NCBI RefSeq assembly: GCF_018474025.1
Contig: NZ_JAHCTA010000003.1
Span: forward strand, 372,001 to 436,000
DNA: 64,000 bases
From: Alteromonas oceanisediminis
Lineage (GTDB): Bacteria; Pseudomonadota; Gammaproteobacteria; Enterobacterales; Alteromonadaceae
Direction: 5' to 3'
In this document: positions 28,301 to 37,788 of the stretch, one piece after another
How positions within the stretch are numbered: position 1 is the stretch's first letter
How the letters are laid out: every line of letters begins with the position of its first letter
The notes under the pieces: generated by a model
What the model was told of the DNA's origin: nothing
Database searches by the model: none
The model's input: only the letters and a program-made list of their open reading frames with translations
Position numbers and translations under genes: made by a program

Positions 28301-29595
28301 ACCATTTGACGGGGCTGGTTAATCGCACTCTCATGATTGATCGTCTGCAACATGCCGTTGCCAGCGCTGCACGAAATGGGCACAAAGTTGCGGTTCTGTT
28401 TGTTGATTTAGACCGATTCAAAGGGATCAATGACAGCTTAGGTCATGACTACGGCGATCAATTGTTGCGAGTGGTCGCTAAACGAATGCAGGCATTGGCC
28501 CGCTCGGATGATACCGTCGCACGCATTGGTGGTGACGAATTCGTCATGATCTTAGAGGCCACCAAGCAAGTTGACGATATCAGCCGATTGATAGATCAAC
28601 TCATTGAGCGAATTGAAAAGCCCATTCAAGTGCGTGATGAGGTACTAAGAGTGTCGTGCAGCGTCGGTGTTGCCGTTTATCCTGATGACAGTGAGGATAC
28701 GGCAGAGTTGTTGCGTTTCTCTGATGTCGCCATGTACAGCGCCAAACGTGATCCCGTCAATCGGTTTGCCTTTTTTACTGATTCGATGAATATTCGCGCG
28801 CAATACCGCCTGTCTCTGGAAAACCTCGTTAAGCATGCCTATCAAGGCCAGCATTTCTATAATGTCTATCAACCTATTGTTGATCTGAATACGCAGCGTA
28901 CGGTCGGTATGGAACTGCTATTGCGATGCAATCTTGATGAACGACCCATATCGCCGGCAGAGTTTATCCCGGTACTTGAAGAAATGCGTTTGATCCTGGA
29001 CGTAACAAAGCAGTCGTTAAGCACGGCCGTTGCCGATCTCGCCGATTGGTACGCGCAGGGTTACAGGGGCTATCTTTCCGTTAATCTTTCCGCGTTGCAT
29101 TTCACCTCAACGTTTGACACGCAGTACTTAACGCAACTGCTGGATCGTTTTAATCTACCGCTTAGCGCACTTCGCTTCGAAGTCACCGAGGGCATTCTCA
29201 TGGAAGATAAAGAGACCGCCTTAATCCAGTTTGAAACCATCAAACAGGCTGGTTTCCTACTCGCACTGGATGATTTTGGCACTGGCTATTCGTCGCTAAG
29301 CTATCTGCAGTTATTCCCTCTCGACGTACTGAAAATTGATAAAAGTTTCTGTGACGGCATCGGCCAGACGCACGGTGACAACCTGATCAAGACCACCATC
29401 GGCATGGCACGGAACCTCGGCCTAGACTGTATTGCCGAAGGCGTCGAAACACAGCAGCAAGTTGAATTCCTACACGCTAATGGTTGCACAAAACTTCAAG
29501 GTTATTTCTATTCCAAGCCAGTTGACGCCGATGCCGCGAAGATTCTAAGCAGTGTTGACTGGAGCACTCAAACTGGCCACCAGACGAGTACATAA
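25363..29595 (+). CDS. Beta-propeller sensor with PAS, GGDEF and EAL domains
   Basis: From ATG 25363 the protein has 1410 residues: signal peptide (possible lipobox VSAC), two-component-type propeller repeats (about 30-720; repeats such as LWIGTVRGLFVLD and LWVGTANGLTRLS), a Y_Y_Y-like domain (about 730-810), a membrane helix (about 820-840), a PAS-like domain (about 850-980), GGDEF (1056-1060) and EAL. RxxD (RSDD) lies five residues before GGDEF. The EAL signature reads ELL (Glu1184), but VNLSALHF, EVTEG, DDFGTGYSS, KIDKSF and AEGVET are all kept. It probably makes or degrades c-di-GMP in response to a periplasmic signal. The TTG at 25333 would add ten residues and is less likely. Confidence 0.92.
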   Translation: MKVVVSLLLTSLWMVSACVHSSAADALLEQPRFFSLSTANGLAQDTAEALLLDSRGFLYIGTDNGLDRWDGHHVKRIYGPNDELRDASITALFEDSMGGIWISAFGSGVYRLRPESQQLTQVLAAPYVDAPDLIQSATQFSQADHDRVLIALEQQVVRYDVTSQTIEKLFSLPSDAVEAGSFVRDALLLDDTVIIATTDGIYAGYTFGDIRLIDFLPSGQDHMDSLNAKYLLIDSMQRLWIGTVRGLFVLDVTQFRNQLDDAQSKITFELALPEHNIWKMTEYGPSQFWLGTDSGLIAMMVEPQTTQVTSTQLILQPTKGYDPLARKDILDIAVDAQNNVWLGTNFGGALYWATDSLKFNEVRNRQTNRLASPLSDNNVWSIVEDPKQQLWVGTANGLTRLSADLSTSEHFFQKKKYEAYSDAVIENLFVVDDSTLVIQSGFGLYEFDTHSNTRQIVETQSEAEHAIVEGFVWGAAQAKDDAIWFIQDSHAFRYDPDEKTVTQTDITETVSAHTMYGFINAIPQLPDQIWLSVTGKLMSLSHNGQVRTVHELPPEAPTKTAYPNSIAVDKDNVLWIAYTGYGVFGIDADSHTPKFFIDRKYFRGLDSLYSLMIDASNSLWFSSHSGLHRVNADRNYIEHFRYGQEISVSEFNEGANIKRQNGELVFGSPNGIVVFDPADLQQAPEVLASNPFKGTFTQPGMAITDIALATRDLAFSNTTLNDSTIDLNHNDNGLTVSFSNLRFDQTQFIKYRYRLYQQQRLISEGIAHDASLSIPLLEPGHYRFEVEPHDFDPNASDVARLFIRVAPSPWLTWQAKTLYVCLFTGLIATLIYVRRNQILTLDQSRQQVQLFGNAFQQTRDWVIIFDENRHPIATNEAFSRAFGLKPHDSVTDQYAQFNQRYADLMARTQEILLSLSPDEFKRKETSVKIADGRSHDILINFTAVARKGDANTISHYLMVISDISEQKRAERKLRKMATVDHLTGLVNRTLMIDRLQHAVASAARNGHKVAVLFVDLDRFKGINDSLGHDYGDQLLRVVAKRMQALARSDDTVARIGGDEFVMILEATKQVDDISRLIDQLIERIEKPIQVRDEVLRVSCSVGVAVYPDDSEDTAELLRFSDVAMYSAKRDPVNRFAFFTDSMNIRAQYRLSLENLVKHAYQGQHFYNVYQPIVDLNTQRTVGMELLLRCNLDERPISPAEFIPVLEEMRLILDVTKQSLSTAVADLADWYAQGYRGYLSVNLSALHFTSTFDTQYLTQLLDRFNLPLSALRFEVTEGILMEDKETALIQFETIKQAGFLLALDDFGTGYSSLSYLQLFPLDVLKIDKSFCDGIGQTHGDNLIKTTIGMARNLGLDCIAEGVETQQQVEFLHANGCTKLQGYFYSKPVDADAAKILSSVDWSTQTGHQTST

Positions 29596-29642
29596 CCTGC
29601 ACGATCCACGCTAGCCTGTCGTTTTCATTGTTGAGTTTTATT

Positions 29643-31166
29643 ATGAGCGCAGGCTTTGCTACCGTGTTCTCTCGCGCCTGTCTTGGCGTTGAAGCACCAC
29701 TGGTCACCATTGAGGTGCATCTAGCCAATGGGATCCCCAGTTTTACCTTGGTCGGATTACCTGAAACTTCGGTTCGCGAAGCTCGCGAGCGAGTGCGCAG
29801 CGCAATCATTCAAACCGGTTTCGAGTTTCCGGCTAAACGCATTACGATTAACCTTGCTCCGGCAGATTTACCCAAAGCCGGTGGGCGTTTCGATTTGGCG
29901 ATTGCTGTGGGTATTTTAGCCGCCAGTGGCCAGATTGATGAGCAACCTATTCGCGATTTACTCGGCGAGTACGAGTTTCTGGGTGAACTCTCTCTGCGTG
30001 GCGATATTCGCCAGACCAGTGCGGTATTGCCCTCCATCATCGCCGCCAACACGGTTGCTCGAAAGGTCATCATCCCCAGCTTGAACCGAGCCGATGCCGC
30101 CATATGCAAGGGTAGCACCTGCTTCTGTGCGAATGATCTGGCTGAGTGCATCGCGCACCTCAATCACACCAAGCCGTTACTACCGGAATCCTATCGCCCT
30201 GTCGAAACATCTAACGAGCATGCTGTCGATTTCGCCGATGTGGTTGGCCAGGCTCAGGCTAAACGGGCACTGACCATAGCGGCAACCGGACAACACAATA
30301 TCCTTCTGGTCGGGTCGCAGGGTACGGGCAAGAGTATGCTGGCTCAGCGCTTACCGAGCATACTGCCATCACTGTCTGAGCAGCAAGCCATTGAATGCGC
30401 AGCGATTGCCTCAATTGCCGACATTCATCAGAAGTTTCAATGTTGGCGCGAAAGACCGTTTCGCAGCCCCCACCATGGGAGTTCACTGAATGCGCTGATC
30501 GGTGGCGGTGCAATTCCTAAACCGGGTGAAATATCGCTGGCTCACCATGGCATTTTATTTTTGGATGAACTCCCGGAATTCGGGCGTAAAAGCATTGATG
30601 CGCTGCGAGAGCCGATGCAAAATCATGACATTCACTTATCCCGAGCAGCGTGTAAGGTGCGTTACCCGGCGCATTTTCAGCTGGTCGCGGCAATGAATCC
30701 GAGCCCAACCGGTGATATTCACGACGGACGTACAACGCCGGACAAAATACTGCAGTACATCAATAAAGTCTCTGGACCACTGCTTGATCGTATCGACTTG
30801 CAAGTTGATGTCTCTCGCCAACAACTCAGTGCCATGGCTGCGTCTGGCGAGCAAACCAGTGCCGTTATCCGTCAACGTGTCGTCGCCGCCCAGCAAAAAC
30901 AACAACAACGACAAGGTCGACTGAACAATGCACTGTCGGTAGCGCAACTCAATCAACATTGCCAGCTCAGCCGCGACGACCAAGCGTTTGTGCACAGCGC
31001 GCTGGACAAACTAGGCGCTTCTCATCGTCGATTGCACAAAGTGCTGAAAGTCGCTCGCAGCATCGCCGATCTCGATGACAGTGCACATATAAAGAGAAAA
31101 CACTTAGCCGAATCAATAAGCTACCGCGCGTTAGACAGTATCGTTAATCAACTTTCCAGTTGCTGA
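29643..31166 (+). CDS. comM: ComM/YifB Mg-chelatase-like AAA+ ATPase
   Basis: From ATG 29643 the product is 507 residues (E. coli YifB 506): an N-terminal Lon-like fold (VEVHLANGIPSFTLVGLPETS), an AAA+ core with Walker A GSQGTGKS and Walker B GILFLDELPEF, sensor region NPSPTGDIHDGRTTPDKI, and a C-terminal helical bundle. The Walker A has Ser-Gln where GPPGTGKT is usual, though the essential GKS is intact. In Vibrio and Haemophilus ComM is a helicase for branch migration in natural transformation. It converges with ilvY, overlapping it by 19 bp. Confidence 0.95.
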   Translation: MSAGFATVFSRACLGVEAPLVTIEVHLANGIPSFTLVGLPETSVREARERVRSAIIQTGFEFPAKRITINLAPADLPKAGGRFDLAIAVGILAASGQIDEQPIRDLLGEYEFLGELSLRGDIRQTSAVLPSIIAANTVARKVIIPSLNRADAAICKGSTCFCANDLAECIAHLNHTKPLLPESYRPVETSNEHAVDFADVVGQAQAKRALTIAATGQHNILLVGSQGTGKSMLAQRLPSILPSLSEQQAIECAAIASIADIHQKFQCWRERPFRSPHHGSSLNALIGGGAIPKPGEISLAHHGILFLDELPEFGRKSIDALREPMQNHDIHLSRAACKVRYPAHFQLVAAMNPSPTGDIHDGRTTPDKILQYINKVSGPLLDRIDLQVDVSRQQLSAMAASGEQTSAVIRQRVVAAQQKQQQRQGRLNNALSVAQLNQHCQLSRDDQAFVHSALDKLGASHRRLHKVLKVARSIADLDDSAHIKRKHLAESISYRALDSIVNQLSSC

Positions 31167-32011
31167 AAAAGCGCGTGTATAAGCGCATCGTTTCGACGAC
31201 TGGAAAGACAGCATAAACCCAGTTCATAGGATTCGATGTTGTCTACCTCAATCACGTTAATGTGGTGTTGCAGGGTGGAATGCTCGACCACCACTTTCGG
31301 CACAAAACCCACACCGCAGCCCAGCGCAACCATACTGACAATAGCTTCATTTCCACCCACTGAGGCATAGATTGTCGGGCGAATACCCGCCTCAGCAAAC
31401 CAATGATGCACTGTGCGCCGAGTGGGCCCGCTGTCGGGCATAACTACCTGAGTTTGCGACCACTGCACATCAGCAAGCGCTGACACTCGCATCGACTTTG
31501 GTGCAACCAGCACCAAAGGCACATACGCCAAATGAGCAAAGTGTAATGCAGCGGGGAAATCGGGCGAGTTAATGGCAATGGATACATCACACACACCATC
31601 GATGACTTTTTTAACAGCAATGCCCGGATCGCCCGTTTCCAGTTTGATGTCCACCAGGCTATGTTGCTGGCGAAATTTATCAAGCAGCAGTGGCAGGTGA
31701 CTTTGACTGGCTGTCACGGAGCAAAACAAGGTGAGCTTACCGCTTAACTGCTGCCCGTCAATATTCAGCTGGGATTTCAGTCGTACCCAATCCTCAAGCA
31801 CCGGCAGGGCAAACGCGAGTAACTTTTCACCCGCCTTGGTCAACGCCACCTGACGATTGTTGCGCCAAAAAAGCGTGGCGCCAACTTCACTTTCCAAGCG
31901 CGTGATTACGCGGCTTAAGGTCGATGGTGAAACAAACTTTGCTGAGGCAGTTTTACCAAAGTGCAGGCTATTGGCAAGGTGGCAAAACAGGCTGAGTTCC
32001 TTTAAATCCAT
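31148..32011 (-). CDS. ilvY: LysR-type regulator of ilvC
   Basis: The 287-residue protein has an N-terminal winged-helix (about 1-60, with SPSTLSRVITRLESEVGATLFWR) and a periplasmic-binding-like effector domain. It is divergent from ilvC, the standard IlvY arrangement; in E. coli IlvY activates ilvC when bound to acetolactate or acetohydroxybutyrate. The identification rests on family plus context. Its 3' end overlaps comM by 19 bp in the convergent direction. Confidence 0.92.
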   Translation of the reverse strand: MDLKELSLFCHLANSLHFGKTASAKFVSPSTLSRVITRLESEVGATLFWRNNRQVALTKAGEKLLAFALPVLEDWVRLKSQLNIDGQQLSGKLTLFCSVTASQSHLPLLLDKFRQQHSLVDIKLETGDPGIAVKKVIDGVCDVSIAINSPDFPAALHFAHLAYVPLVLVAPKSMRVSALADVQWSQTQVVMPDSGPTRRTVHHWFAEAGIRPTIYASVGGNEAIVSMVALGCGVGFVPKVVVEHSTLQHHINVIEVDNIESYELGLCCLSSRRNDALIHALFQQLES

Positions 32012-32128
32012 GCTTTATTTCACTTTATGCAACACTGTGATGATTTTAATTCATTTTATTAAATAGTGCGAATCGCCTATCTTGAGCTCAGGCTAAAATC
32101 GCCTGAACAAATAGTGGACTTGGTAAAC
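32012..32128. promoter_or_regulatory. ilvY-ilvC divergent control region
   Basis: The 117-bp gap should contain the IlvY operators and both promoters. For ilvC, TTTATT and TATCTT with a 17-bp spacer form a weak candidate near 32056-32084, as expected for an activated promoter. I could not identify the operator with confidence; TATGCAACACTGTGATG near 32026-32042 is a possible site by position only. Confidence 0.5.
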
Positions 32129-33610
32129 ATGGCAAATTACTTTAATTCTCTCGCGTTACGCGAACAACTCAAACAACTTGGGCAATGTCGCTTTATGCAG
32201 CGCGAAGAATTTTCACACGGATGTGATTATTTAAAGGATCAACTGATTGTGATCGTTGGGTGTGGCGCCCAAGGCTTAAATCAGGGTCTAAACATGCGTG
32301 ATTCGGGACTGAACGTGAGCTATGCGCTGCGTCAGTCAGCGATTGATGAGAAAAGAGAATCATTCAAACGCGCTAGCAGTAATGGTTTTACCGTAGGCAC
32401 CTATCAGGAGCTCATTCCTAACGCGGACATTGTCTACAACCTTACGCCAGATAAACAACACGCGAGCGTTGTAGAAGCTGTGATGCCGCTGATGAAAAAA
32501 GGCGCTACGCTAAGCTATTCGCACGGTTTCAATATTGTCGAAGAAGGACAACGCATCCGTGATGACATTACCGTGGTGATGTGTGCACCGAAATGCCCCG
32601 GCACGGAAGTACGAGAAGAATACAAGCGCGGTTTTGGTGTGCCTACGCTAATCGCAGTTCACCCTGAAAACGATCCTCAGGAAAAGGGCTGGGATATCGC
32701 CAAGGCGTTGGCAAGCGCGACTGGTGGAGATCGTGCTGGTGTACTGGCATCCTCTTTTGTTGCCGAGGTAAAGTCTGACTTAATGGGTGAACAGACTATC
32801 CTTTGTGGCATGCAACAGACCGCCGCCATTTTGTGCTACGAGAAAATGCTTGAGGATGGCGTCGAGCCGGCCTATGCGGGCGCGTTGATTCAACACGGTC
32901 TTGAAGCCATCACTGAAGCGCTAAAAATTGGTGGTGTCACACACATGATGGATCGCTTGTCTAATCCGGCGAAAATCAAAGCGTTTGATCTCTCAGAGCA
33001 ATTGAAAGATGTGTTGCGCACGCTGTTTGAAAAGCATCAAGACGATATTATGAGTGGTACATTCTCTGAGACAATGATGGCTGATTGGGCTCAGGGTGAT
33101 AAGAATTTATTGCAGTGGCGCGAAGAGACCGGTCAAAGCGGGTTTGAGAATGCGCCTGCGTTTAGCGGTAAAATTGACGACCAAACCTTCTTTGATCAGG
33201 GTATTTTGATGGTAGCAATGATTAAAGCCGGTGTTGAATTGGCCTTCGATGTCATGGTGGAGGCTGGGATTTTGCCTGAATCTGCCTATTATGAGTCACT
33301 CCATGAAACCCCATTGATTTCAAATACCATCGCCCGCAAACGTTTGTACGAAATGAATGTTGTCATTTCGGATACGGCTGAATATGGAAACTACCTATTT
33401 GCTAACGCGGCCATCCCCCTATTGAAATCCACGTTGATGCCTGACATCACACCGGTTGAATTAGGCAGCGGGGTTGACCCGACCAAAAATGGCGTCGATA
33501 ACCGGCGCTTGGTAGAAGTTAACCAAGCCATCCGCAGCCACGGTGTTGAAACCGTGGGAGCAGTGCTGCGAGATTATATGCGCGATATGAAAGCGATTGT
33601 TGAAGCATAA
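32129..33610 (+). CDS. ilvC: Ketol-acid reductoisomerase (long class II form)
   Basis: The 493-residue product (E. coli 491) begins [20 protein letters not shown]. Residues 30-210 are the NADPH domain with [19 protein letters not shown], followed by two knotted helical domains with the metal-binding acidic residues ([13 protein letters not shown]). It converts acetolactate and acetohydroxybutyrate to dihydroxy acids for IlvD. Use of the ATG at 32129 matches homologues; an upstream GTG at 32066 adds unrelated sequence. A strong terminator follows. Confidence 0.98.
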   Translation: MANYFNSLALREQLKQLGQCRFMQREEFSHGCDYLKDQLIVIVGCGAQGLNQGLNMRDSGLNVSYALRQSAIDEKRESFKRASSNGFTVGTYQELIPNADIVYNLTPDKQHASVVEAVMPLMKKGATLSYSHGFNIVEEGQRIRDDITVVMCAPKCPGTEVREEYKRGFGVPTLIAVHPENDPQEKGWDIAKALASATGGDRAGVLASSFVAEVKSDLMGEQTILCGMQQTAAILCYEKMLEDGVEPAYAGALIQHGLEAITEALKIGGVTHMMDRLSNPAKIKAFDLSEQLKDVLRTLFEKHQDDIMSGTFSETMMADWAQGDKNLLQWREETGQSGFENAPAFSGKIDDQTFFDQGILMVAMIKAGVELAFDVMVEAGILPESAYYESLHETPLISNTIARKRLYEMNVVISDTAEYGNYLFANAAIPLLKSTLMPDITPVELGSGVDPTKNGVDNRRLVEVNQAIRSHGVETVGAVLRDYMRDMKAIVEA

Positions 33611-33646
33611 CAGTTCTGTCGTTAGGTGCTTTGTATAAGCCCTCTT

Positions 33647-33674
33647 GCCCGGCCTTCGTGGTCGGGCTTTTTTT
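33647..33674 (+). terminator. Rho-independent terminator of ilvC
   Basis: GCCCGGCC (33647-33654) pairs with GGTCGGGC (33660-33667, one G-T pair) over a TTCGT loop and is followed by seven T residues (33668-33674). It lies 37 bp after the ilvC stop. Confidence 0.92.
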
Positions 33675-34001
33675 ATCCAAAAGTCGCTTTACAACAGCGC
33701 AGATAACAGTAAGCTTAAAAGTGAGTTAGCGATGAGAGTCGTGTCGCCTTTAACAGACACCAAGTTTTCCACGCATTCAGATATAACTCAATGATTTAAA
33801 AGTGTATTTATTTATTTTGTCAGATTAGAAAAATCACACTGGATTAGTTGTCTCAATTTAGTGACAGGTGATATCCCCGCACAGTTTACACCGTTGTTTT
33901 TAATTGGTTTTTTAGTTGGCAGATATATTGCTTGTGAGCCCTGAGTTTCAGTTAAGGAGCTTACACCCTGATGAAAAGACCTTGTTGAAAAGGAAATACG
34001 A
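33675..34001 (+). promoter_or_regulatory. Intergenic region with possible upstream mini-ORF
   Basis: The 327-bp gap is AT-rich. AAGGAG (33954-33959) stands 11 nt before an ATG (33971) that encodes only MKRPC before TGA (33986-33988), and a second site AAGGA (33990-33994) serves the gene at 34002. TATATT near 33922-33927 could be a -10 element. No other gene is seen. Whether the five-codon frame is translated is unknown. Confidence 0.35.
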
Positions 34002-34334
34002 ATGAACCAAACGATGACGCGTTTTACGCAAATCGGTGATTGGGTTTTTGAAGTGAAAATGGTCCGCGCTTTGCGCGTTAGAAATTACGGCGAACCCTAC
34101 TCTGCCGTTGCCAACCTCACGGCAAACGGCGACCAAATTTATATTGATACGCAAATGACACGTGAAGGCGAAGAGTTTAACCGTAAAGACTTCATGACCT
34201 TTTATAAGTTTTGTCAAATGCTTGAAATGAAAACCGTCAGTTACGACAAAATTAAAAATGGCGAGCGTTATCCACGTACCGTCGATATTCTTGAAAATCA
34301 ACGCCCCAAACCGAGTATACGCTTAGTAAAATAG
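34002..34334 (+). CDS. Conserved-looking hypothetical protein (110 aa)
   Basis: The protein begins MNQTMTRFTQIGDWVFEVKM and is rich in charged residues with alternating hydrophobics, suggesting a small soluble cytoplasmic beta-rich fold. It has no signal peptide, membrane helix or catalytic motif that I recognise. AAGGA 7 nt upstream supports the start. It has its own upstream region after the ilvC terminator and is convergent with the transporter gene. Function unknown. Confidence 0.8.
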   Translation: MNQTMTRFTQIGDWVFEVKMVRALRVRNYGEPYSAVANLTANGDQIYIDTQMTREGEEFNRKDFMTFYKFCQMLEMKTVSYDKIKNGERYPRTVDILENQRPKPSIRLVK

Positions 34335-34369
34335 CGACACTGCCCGATGAGCACCACGGATGGTGTACT

Positions 34370-35584
34370 TCAATTCATCCGAGTCGAAGTCGCCCAGCGC
34401 GCTGCTACTGTCGCCAGACTGCAAAACACCGCGAAGCCAATCGCAATGGGATACACATTATCGATAAGATAAGCATCGATGATTAACGCGACTGGCACCG
34501 ATAATAAGCTCGAAATACTGCCGATAATCGCCGCCCCAAGCCCGGCCATCGCACCAAGTGGCTGCATTGCCATCGCATTTAAGTTGCCAAACAGCACGCC
34601 AATGAAGAAAAACCCGACGAATAGCGTACCAACAAACACGCTCAGCGGTGGAACTCCAGCGTAGGCGAACACAACGGCAAGTAATGCGAGACTAAAAACG
34701 ATGCTACACAGCAATGCCGAGTGACACAGTAAATGCATACCTAACCGCATCACCAATGCCCCATTGAAAAAAGAGGCCAACCCTATCGAGCCCGCCAGTA
34801 GGGCAAAAATCAGCGGAAACTGTTCGCCAGTTTGATAAATGGTTTGGAATATCGTTTGCGATGCACTTAAGTAAGCTAAGAATGCTCCGAAGATGCATCC
34901 CATCGCGATGCTGTAACCCATAACAGCTTTGTGAGTGAGGATATATCGCGTTGATTGATACAAGACTTTCCATGTGAATGGTTTGCGCTTTTCCTTTGGC
35001 AAGGTTTCAGGCTGACGGACGAAAAACCACACCCCGGCAATCAGCGCGACGACAAGAAACAGCGTGAAAATGTGTCGCCATGAAAACCATATCAACACAC
35101 TCTGACCCACAAGGGGTGCCAGCATTGGCATTAAAATGAACACCACCATAATGAATGACATGACACGCGCCATACTCTCACCGACAAATTGGTCGCGTAT
35201 CACTGCCATGGCGGCAATACGTGGGCCTGAAACGCCAAAGGCTTGGATCAAGCGACCCAACAACATCACCTCCATCGACTCAGATAGCATGCAAATAACC
35301 GTGCCGACAGCAAACACTAACAGCCCAACGAGAATGGTTTCCCGGCGGCCACGCGCATCAGCAAAAGGCCCAAAAAATAATTGACCAAACGCCATGCCGA
35401 TAAAGAAAATAGACACAATCAGATGGATCTGTTGCTGCGAGTCACTGCCTAGATCAGCGCCAATTTGATTCATAGCCGGTAGCATCGCGTCAATACTCAA
35501 TGCGACCAGCGATGTCATCAGCGCCATCAAACAGACAAACTCGAAAATTCCTAACGCAGGTTTTACTAGCGTCGACTGCGACAT
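34370..35584 (-). CDS. Bcr/CflA-type MFS efflux transporter
   Basis: The 404-residue protein has about twelve hydrophobic helices. The first-loop motif FGPFADARGRRETILVG and MLPAMNQIGADLG are typical of the Bcr/CflA drug:H+ antiporter branch. Substrate cannot be predicted; relatives export bicyclomycin, chloramphenicol or sulfonamides. It is monocistronic, with a 66-bp gap from the S9 peptidase gene upstream on the same strand. Confidence 0.9.
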   Translation of the reverse strand: MSQSTLVKPALGIFEFVCLMALMTSLVALSIDAMLPAMNQIGADLGSDSQQQIHLIVSIFFIGMAFGQLFFGPFADARGRRETILVGLLVFAVGTVICMLSESMEVMLLGRLIQAFGVSGPRIAAMAVIRDQFVGESMARVMSFIMVVFILMPMLAPLVGQSVLIWFSWRHIFTLFLVVALIAGVWFFVRQPETLPKEKRKPFTWKVLYQSTRYILTHKAVMGYSIAMGCIFGAFLAYLSASQTIFQTIYQTGEQFPLIFALLAGSIGLASFFNGALVMRLGMHLLCHSALLCSIVFSLALLAVVFAYAGVPPLSVFVGTLFVGFFFIGVLFGNLNAMAMQPLGAMAGLGAAIIGSISSLLSVPVALIIDAYLIDNVYPIAIGFAVFCSLATVAARWATSTRMN

Positions 35585-35650
35585 GATATTCTTTAATTTG
35601 CGGAAAGTGGCGCAGAGAATAGCAGGACTCTGCGCGGAACAACAGTCAGG

Positions 35651-37600
35651 TTATTTCGTTAAGTGTGCTTTCAGAAACGTGTCCATTCGCTGAAAAAACG
35701 TATGTCGGTTTCGTTGAATAGAGAGGTAATGGTCACCATTAGGCAGTTCGATATATTCGACATTTTTATCCAAATCCTCAAGCTCTTCGGCAAACATCCG
35801 GCTCTGCCTTACACTCACCACGCGGTCTTCTTCACCGTGCACCAGCAGCAATGGCATAGACACTTTTTCAGCCTGCTCATACGGTGAACGTTCACGCAGG
35901 TCGTCACTGTCATCACCGATTTGATTGCGTACGAATTTCTTATTCAGAAAACGACGCGATGTCGACAACAATTGATTTAAACTGCTGACACCGGCAAAAC
36001 TGACTCCGCAGGCAAACAAGTCTGGCGTTTTCACCGCCGCCATCAGGGTGGCATACCCGCCATAACTTGCCCCCACAATACACATCTTCCCCGCTTCGGC
36101 CACACCCTGCTTAACCAGCCAATGCGCTGCATCCGTGAGGTCATCTTGCATTGCTAGCCCCCAGCTTTGCATCTGACTTTGTGCAAACTCATACCCATAT
36201 CCGCTAGACCCCCTAAAATTGGGACGGAAAACCGCATAGCCTCGGTTAACGAAGAACGACGTCCAATAGTCGAAACCATCATAGTCTCTCGCCCCCGGAC
36301 CGCCATGCGGATGCAGTATGGTGGGAAAAGGGCCTTGGCCATTCGGCAAGGTTAAATAGCCTTCAATGTCGATACCGTCACGCGCCTGATAGCTCACAAG
36401 CTTATGCTCGATGTTGCTGGTTTTCAGATCGGGATATTGTTCAAACAGCTTGCCTAAGGTCTGCTTCTCTCGATTGCCGAGGTAGTATGTACCCGGTGTA
36501 AAATCGTTCTCTGTATAAAGAATATAGGCATTCTCCGTCTGGTTAAAACTGACGAAGTAGTTGTCAGTGTCCGGGAATAGCTTCTCAACGCTATTGTGCA
36601 GTGCTTCATAGCGCGGCTCCCAATACACTCGGCCGAGTTTCGAATGGCTATGACTGACACCAATCACGTCGCGCGTTACTGGCGAATACAATAGACGCCC
36701 GTTTACGTCGTAATCAGTGTCACTGAACATCTCAGTCTTGTTATCATCGCGCAGATCCCAGGTAAACAGTGCGAGCTTGTCATCTTTATAGGCGCGGTAA
36801 TACAACAGGTTGGGATCAAGTCCAAATCCCACTGGCCGAATACCGGCATCTTCAAAGCTGTTATAGCGGAAAAGCTCATCCCAGTCTGCCTCTGGCGTGC
36901 GGCGAACCAGAATCGTTTTTTCACCGTCGCTATAGTCTGTCGCGATGCCAACACGCAGGTGATGTTGCTGATCGGTCAGCCAATCGCGCACTTCGCGCTT
37001 ACCTTTCTCAACGCGTTTAGTGCGAGTGGAGTAAATATTCAGCTTGTACACACTGGGTAAAAATTGCCTATCAAGATCAATCGCTACCATAATATGCTCG
37101 GGGTCATCGGGGAGCCAATCAATCACGTTGTCCTGAAACTGCGAGATGTGGTGACCGGTGTTGACCGACGTTGTGCGCCGAGGCTTAATCAGTAATCTCG
37201 GCGTGGCTTCTAAGTCGTCATACTCCATGGCGAACAAACGCGTGGAGTAATATTTGGTTGTGCGATGACGTGATTCATAGCGGGCACTGATAATCAACGT
37301 TTCATCGTTTGCCCAGCGGTACCAATTAATTTTGATCGATTCGTTGTCAGACTGAAGAAGATAAAAGCGTTCACCGCTGTTCAAATCGACAGCAGATAAC
37401 ACACTCAATGGGTTTTCACCGTCAATATTTTGGATAAAAGCCACCCGTTCACCGCTCGGCGACAGCGACGGACGCTCAAACTGCGGTAACTGGCTAAAAC
37501 TGCTGACTGGCAAGGGGTCGGCAATAGCTGGTAAACTTACCAATACGAGAACAATCAATCGAAAGAGTTGAACGCCGAAGCGCTGCGAGTGTCCATTCAT
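35651..37600 (-). CDS. Secreted S9 (prolyl oligopeptidase) family peptidase
   Basis: The 649-residue product has a signal peptide (about 1-28, ending AIADP), an N-terminal propeller (about 35-390), and a C-terminal alpha/beta-hydrolase. The nucleophile is Ser512 in GASYGGY; HGEEDRVVS and NGDHYLS supply the Asp and His. The family cleaves short peptides, often after proline or with dipeptidyl or acylaminoacyl specificity. Location should be periplasmic or exported, fitting a marine peptide-degrading lifestyle. Substrate remains open. Confidence 0.9.
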   Translation of the reverse strand: MNGHSQRFGVQLFRLIVLVLVSLPAIADPLPVSSFSQLPQFERPSLSPSGERVAFIQNIDGENPLSVLSAVDLNSGERFYLLQSDNESIKINWYRWANDETLIISARYESRHRTTKYYSTRLFAMEYDDLEATPRLLIKPRRTTSVNTGHHISQFQDNVIDWLPDDPEHIMVAIDLDRQFLPSVYKLNIYSTRTKRVEKGKREVRDWLTDQQHHLRVGIATDYSDGEKTILVRRTPEADWDELFRYNSFEDAGIRPVGFGLDPNLLYYRAYKDDKLALFTWDLRDDNKTEMFSDTDYDVNGRLLYSPVTRDVIGVSHSHSKLGRVYWEPRYEALHNSVEKLFPDTDNYFVSFNQTENAYILYTENDFTPGTYYLGNREKQTLGKLFEQYPDLKTSNIEHKLVSYQARDGIDIEGYLTLPNGQGPFPTILHPHGGPGARDYDGFDYWTSFFVNRGYAVFRPNFRGSSGYGYEFAQSQMQSWGLAMQDDLTDAAHWLVKQGVAEAGKMCIVGASYGGYATLMAAVKTPDLFACGVSFAGVSSLNQLLSTSRRFLNKKFVRNQIGDDSDDLRERSPYEQAEKVSMPLLLVHGEEDRVVSVRQSRMFAEELEDLDKNVEYIELPNGDHYLSIQRNRHTFFQRMDTFLKAHLTK

Positions 37601-37788
37601 AAAGCAGTCCTTTTAAACACGATTAGATGCAGCGGAACATTATATGCAAATGCATTTTGAACACAACCTTGGTCCCCATCGTAGCAAGTAGCAACAGGTG
37701 TTGAGCGAGAGTCCCGTGAATACCTGTATCAAACCACCCAGAGAGTACCATTTATCAAACACTTTGTTATGAAGAATGCCCGTTGAAC

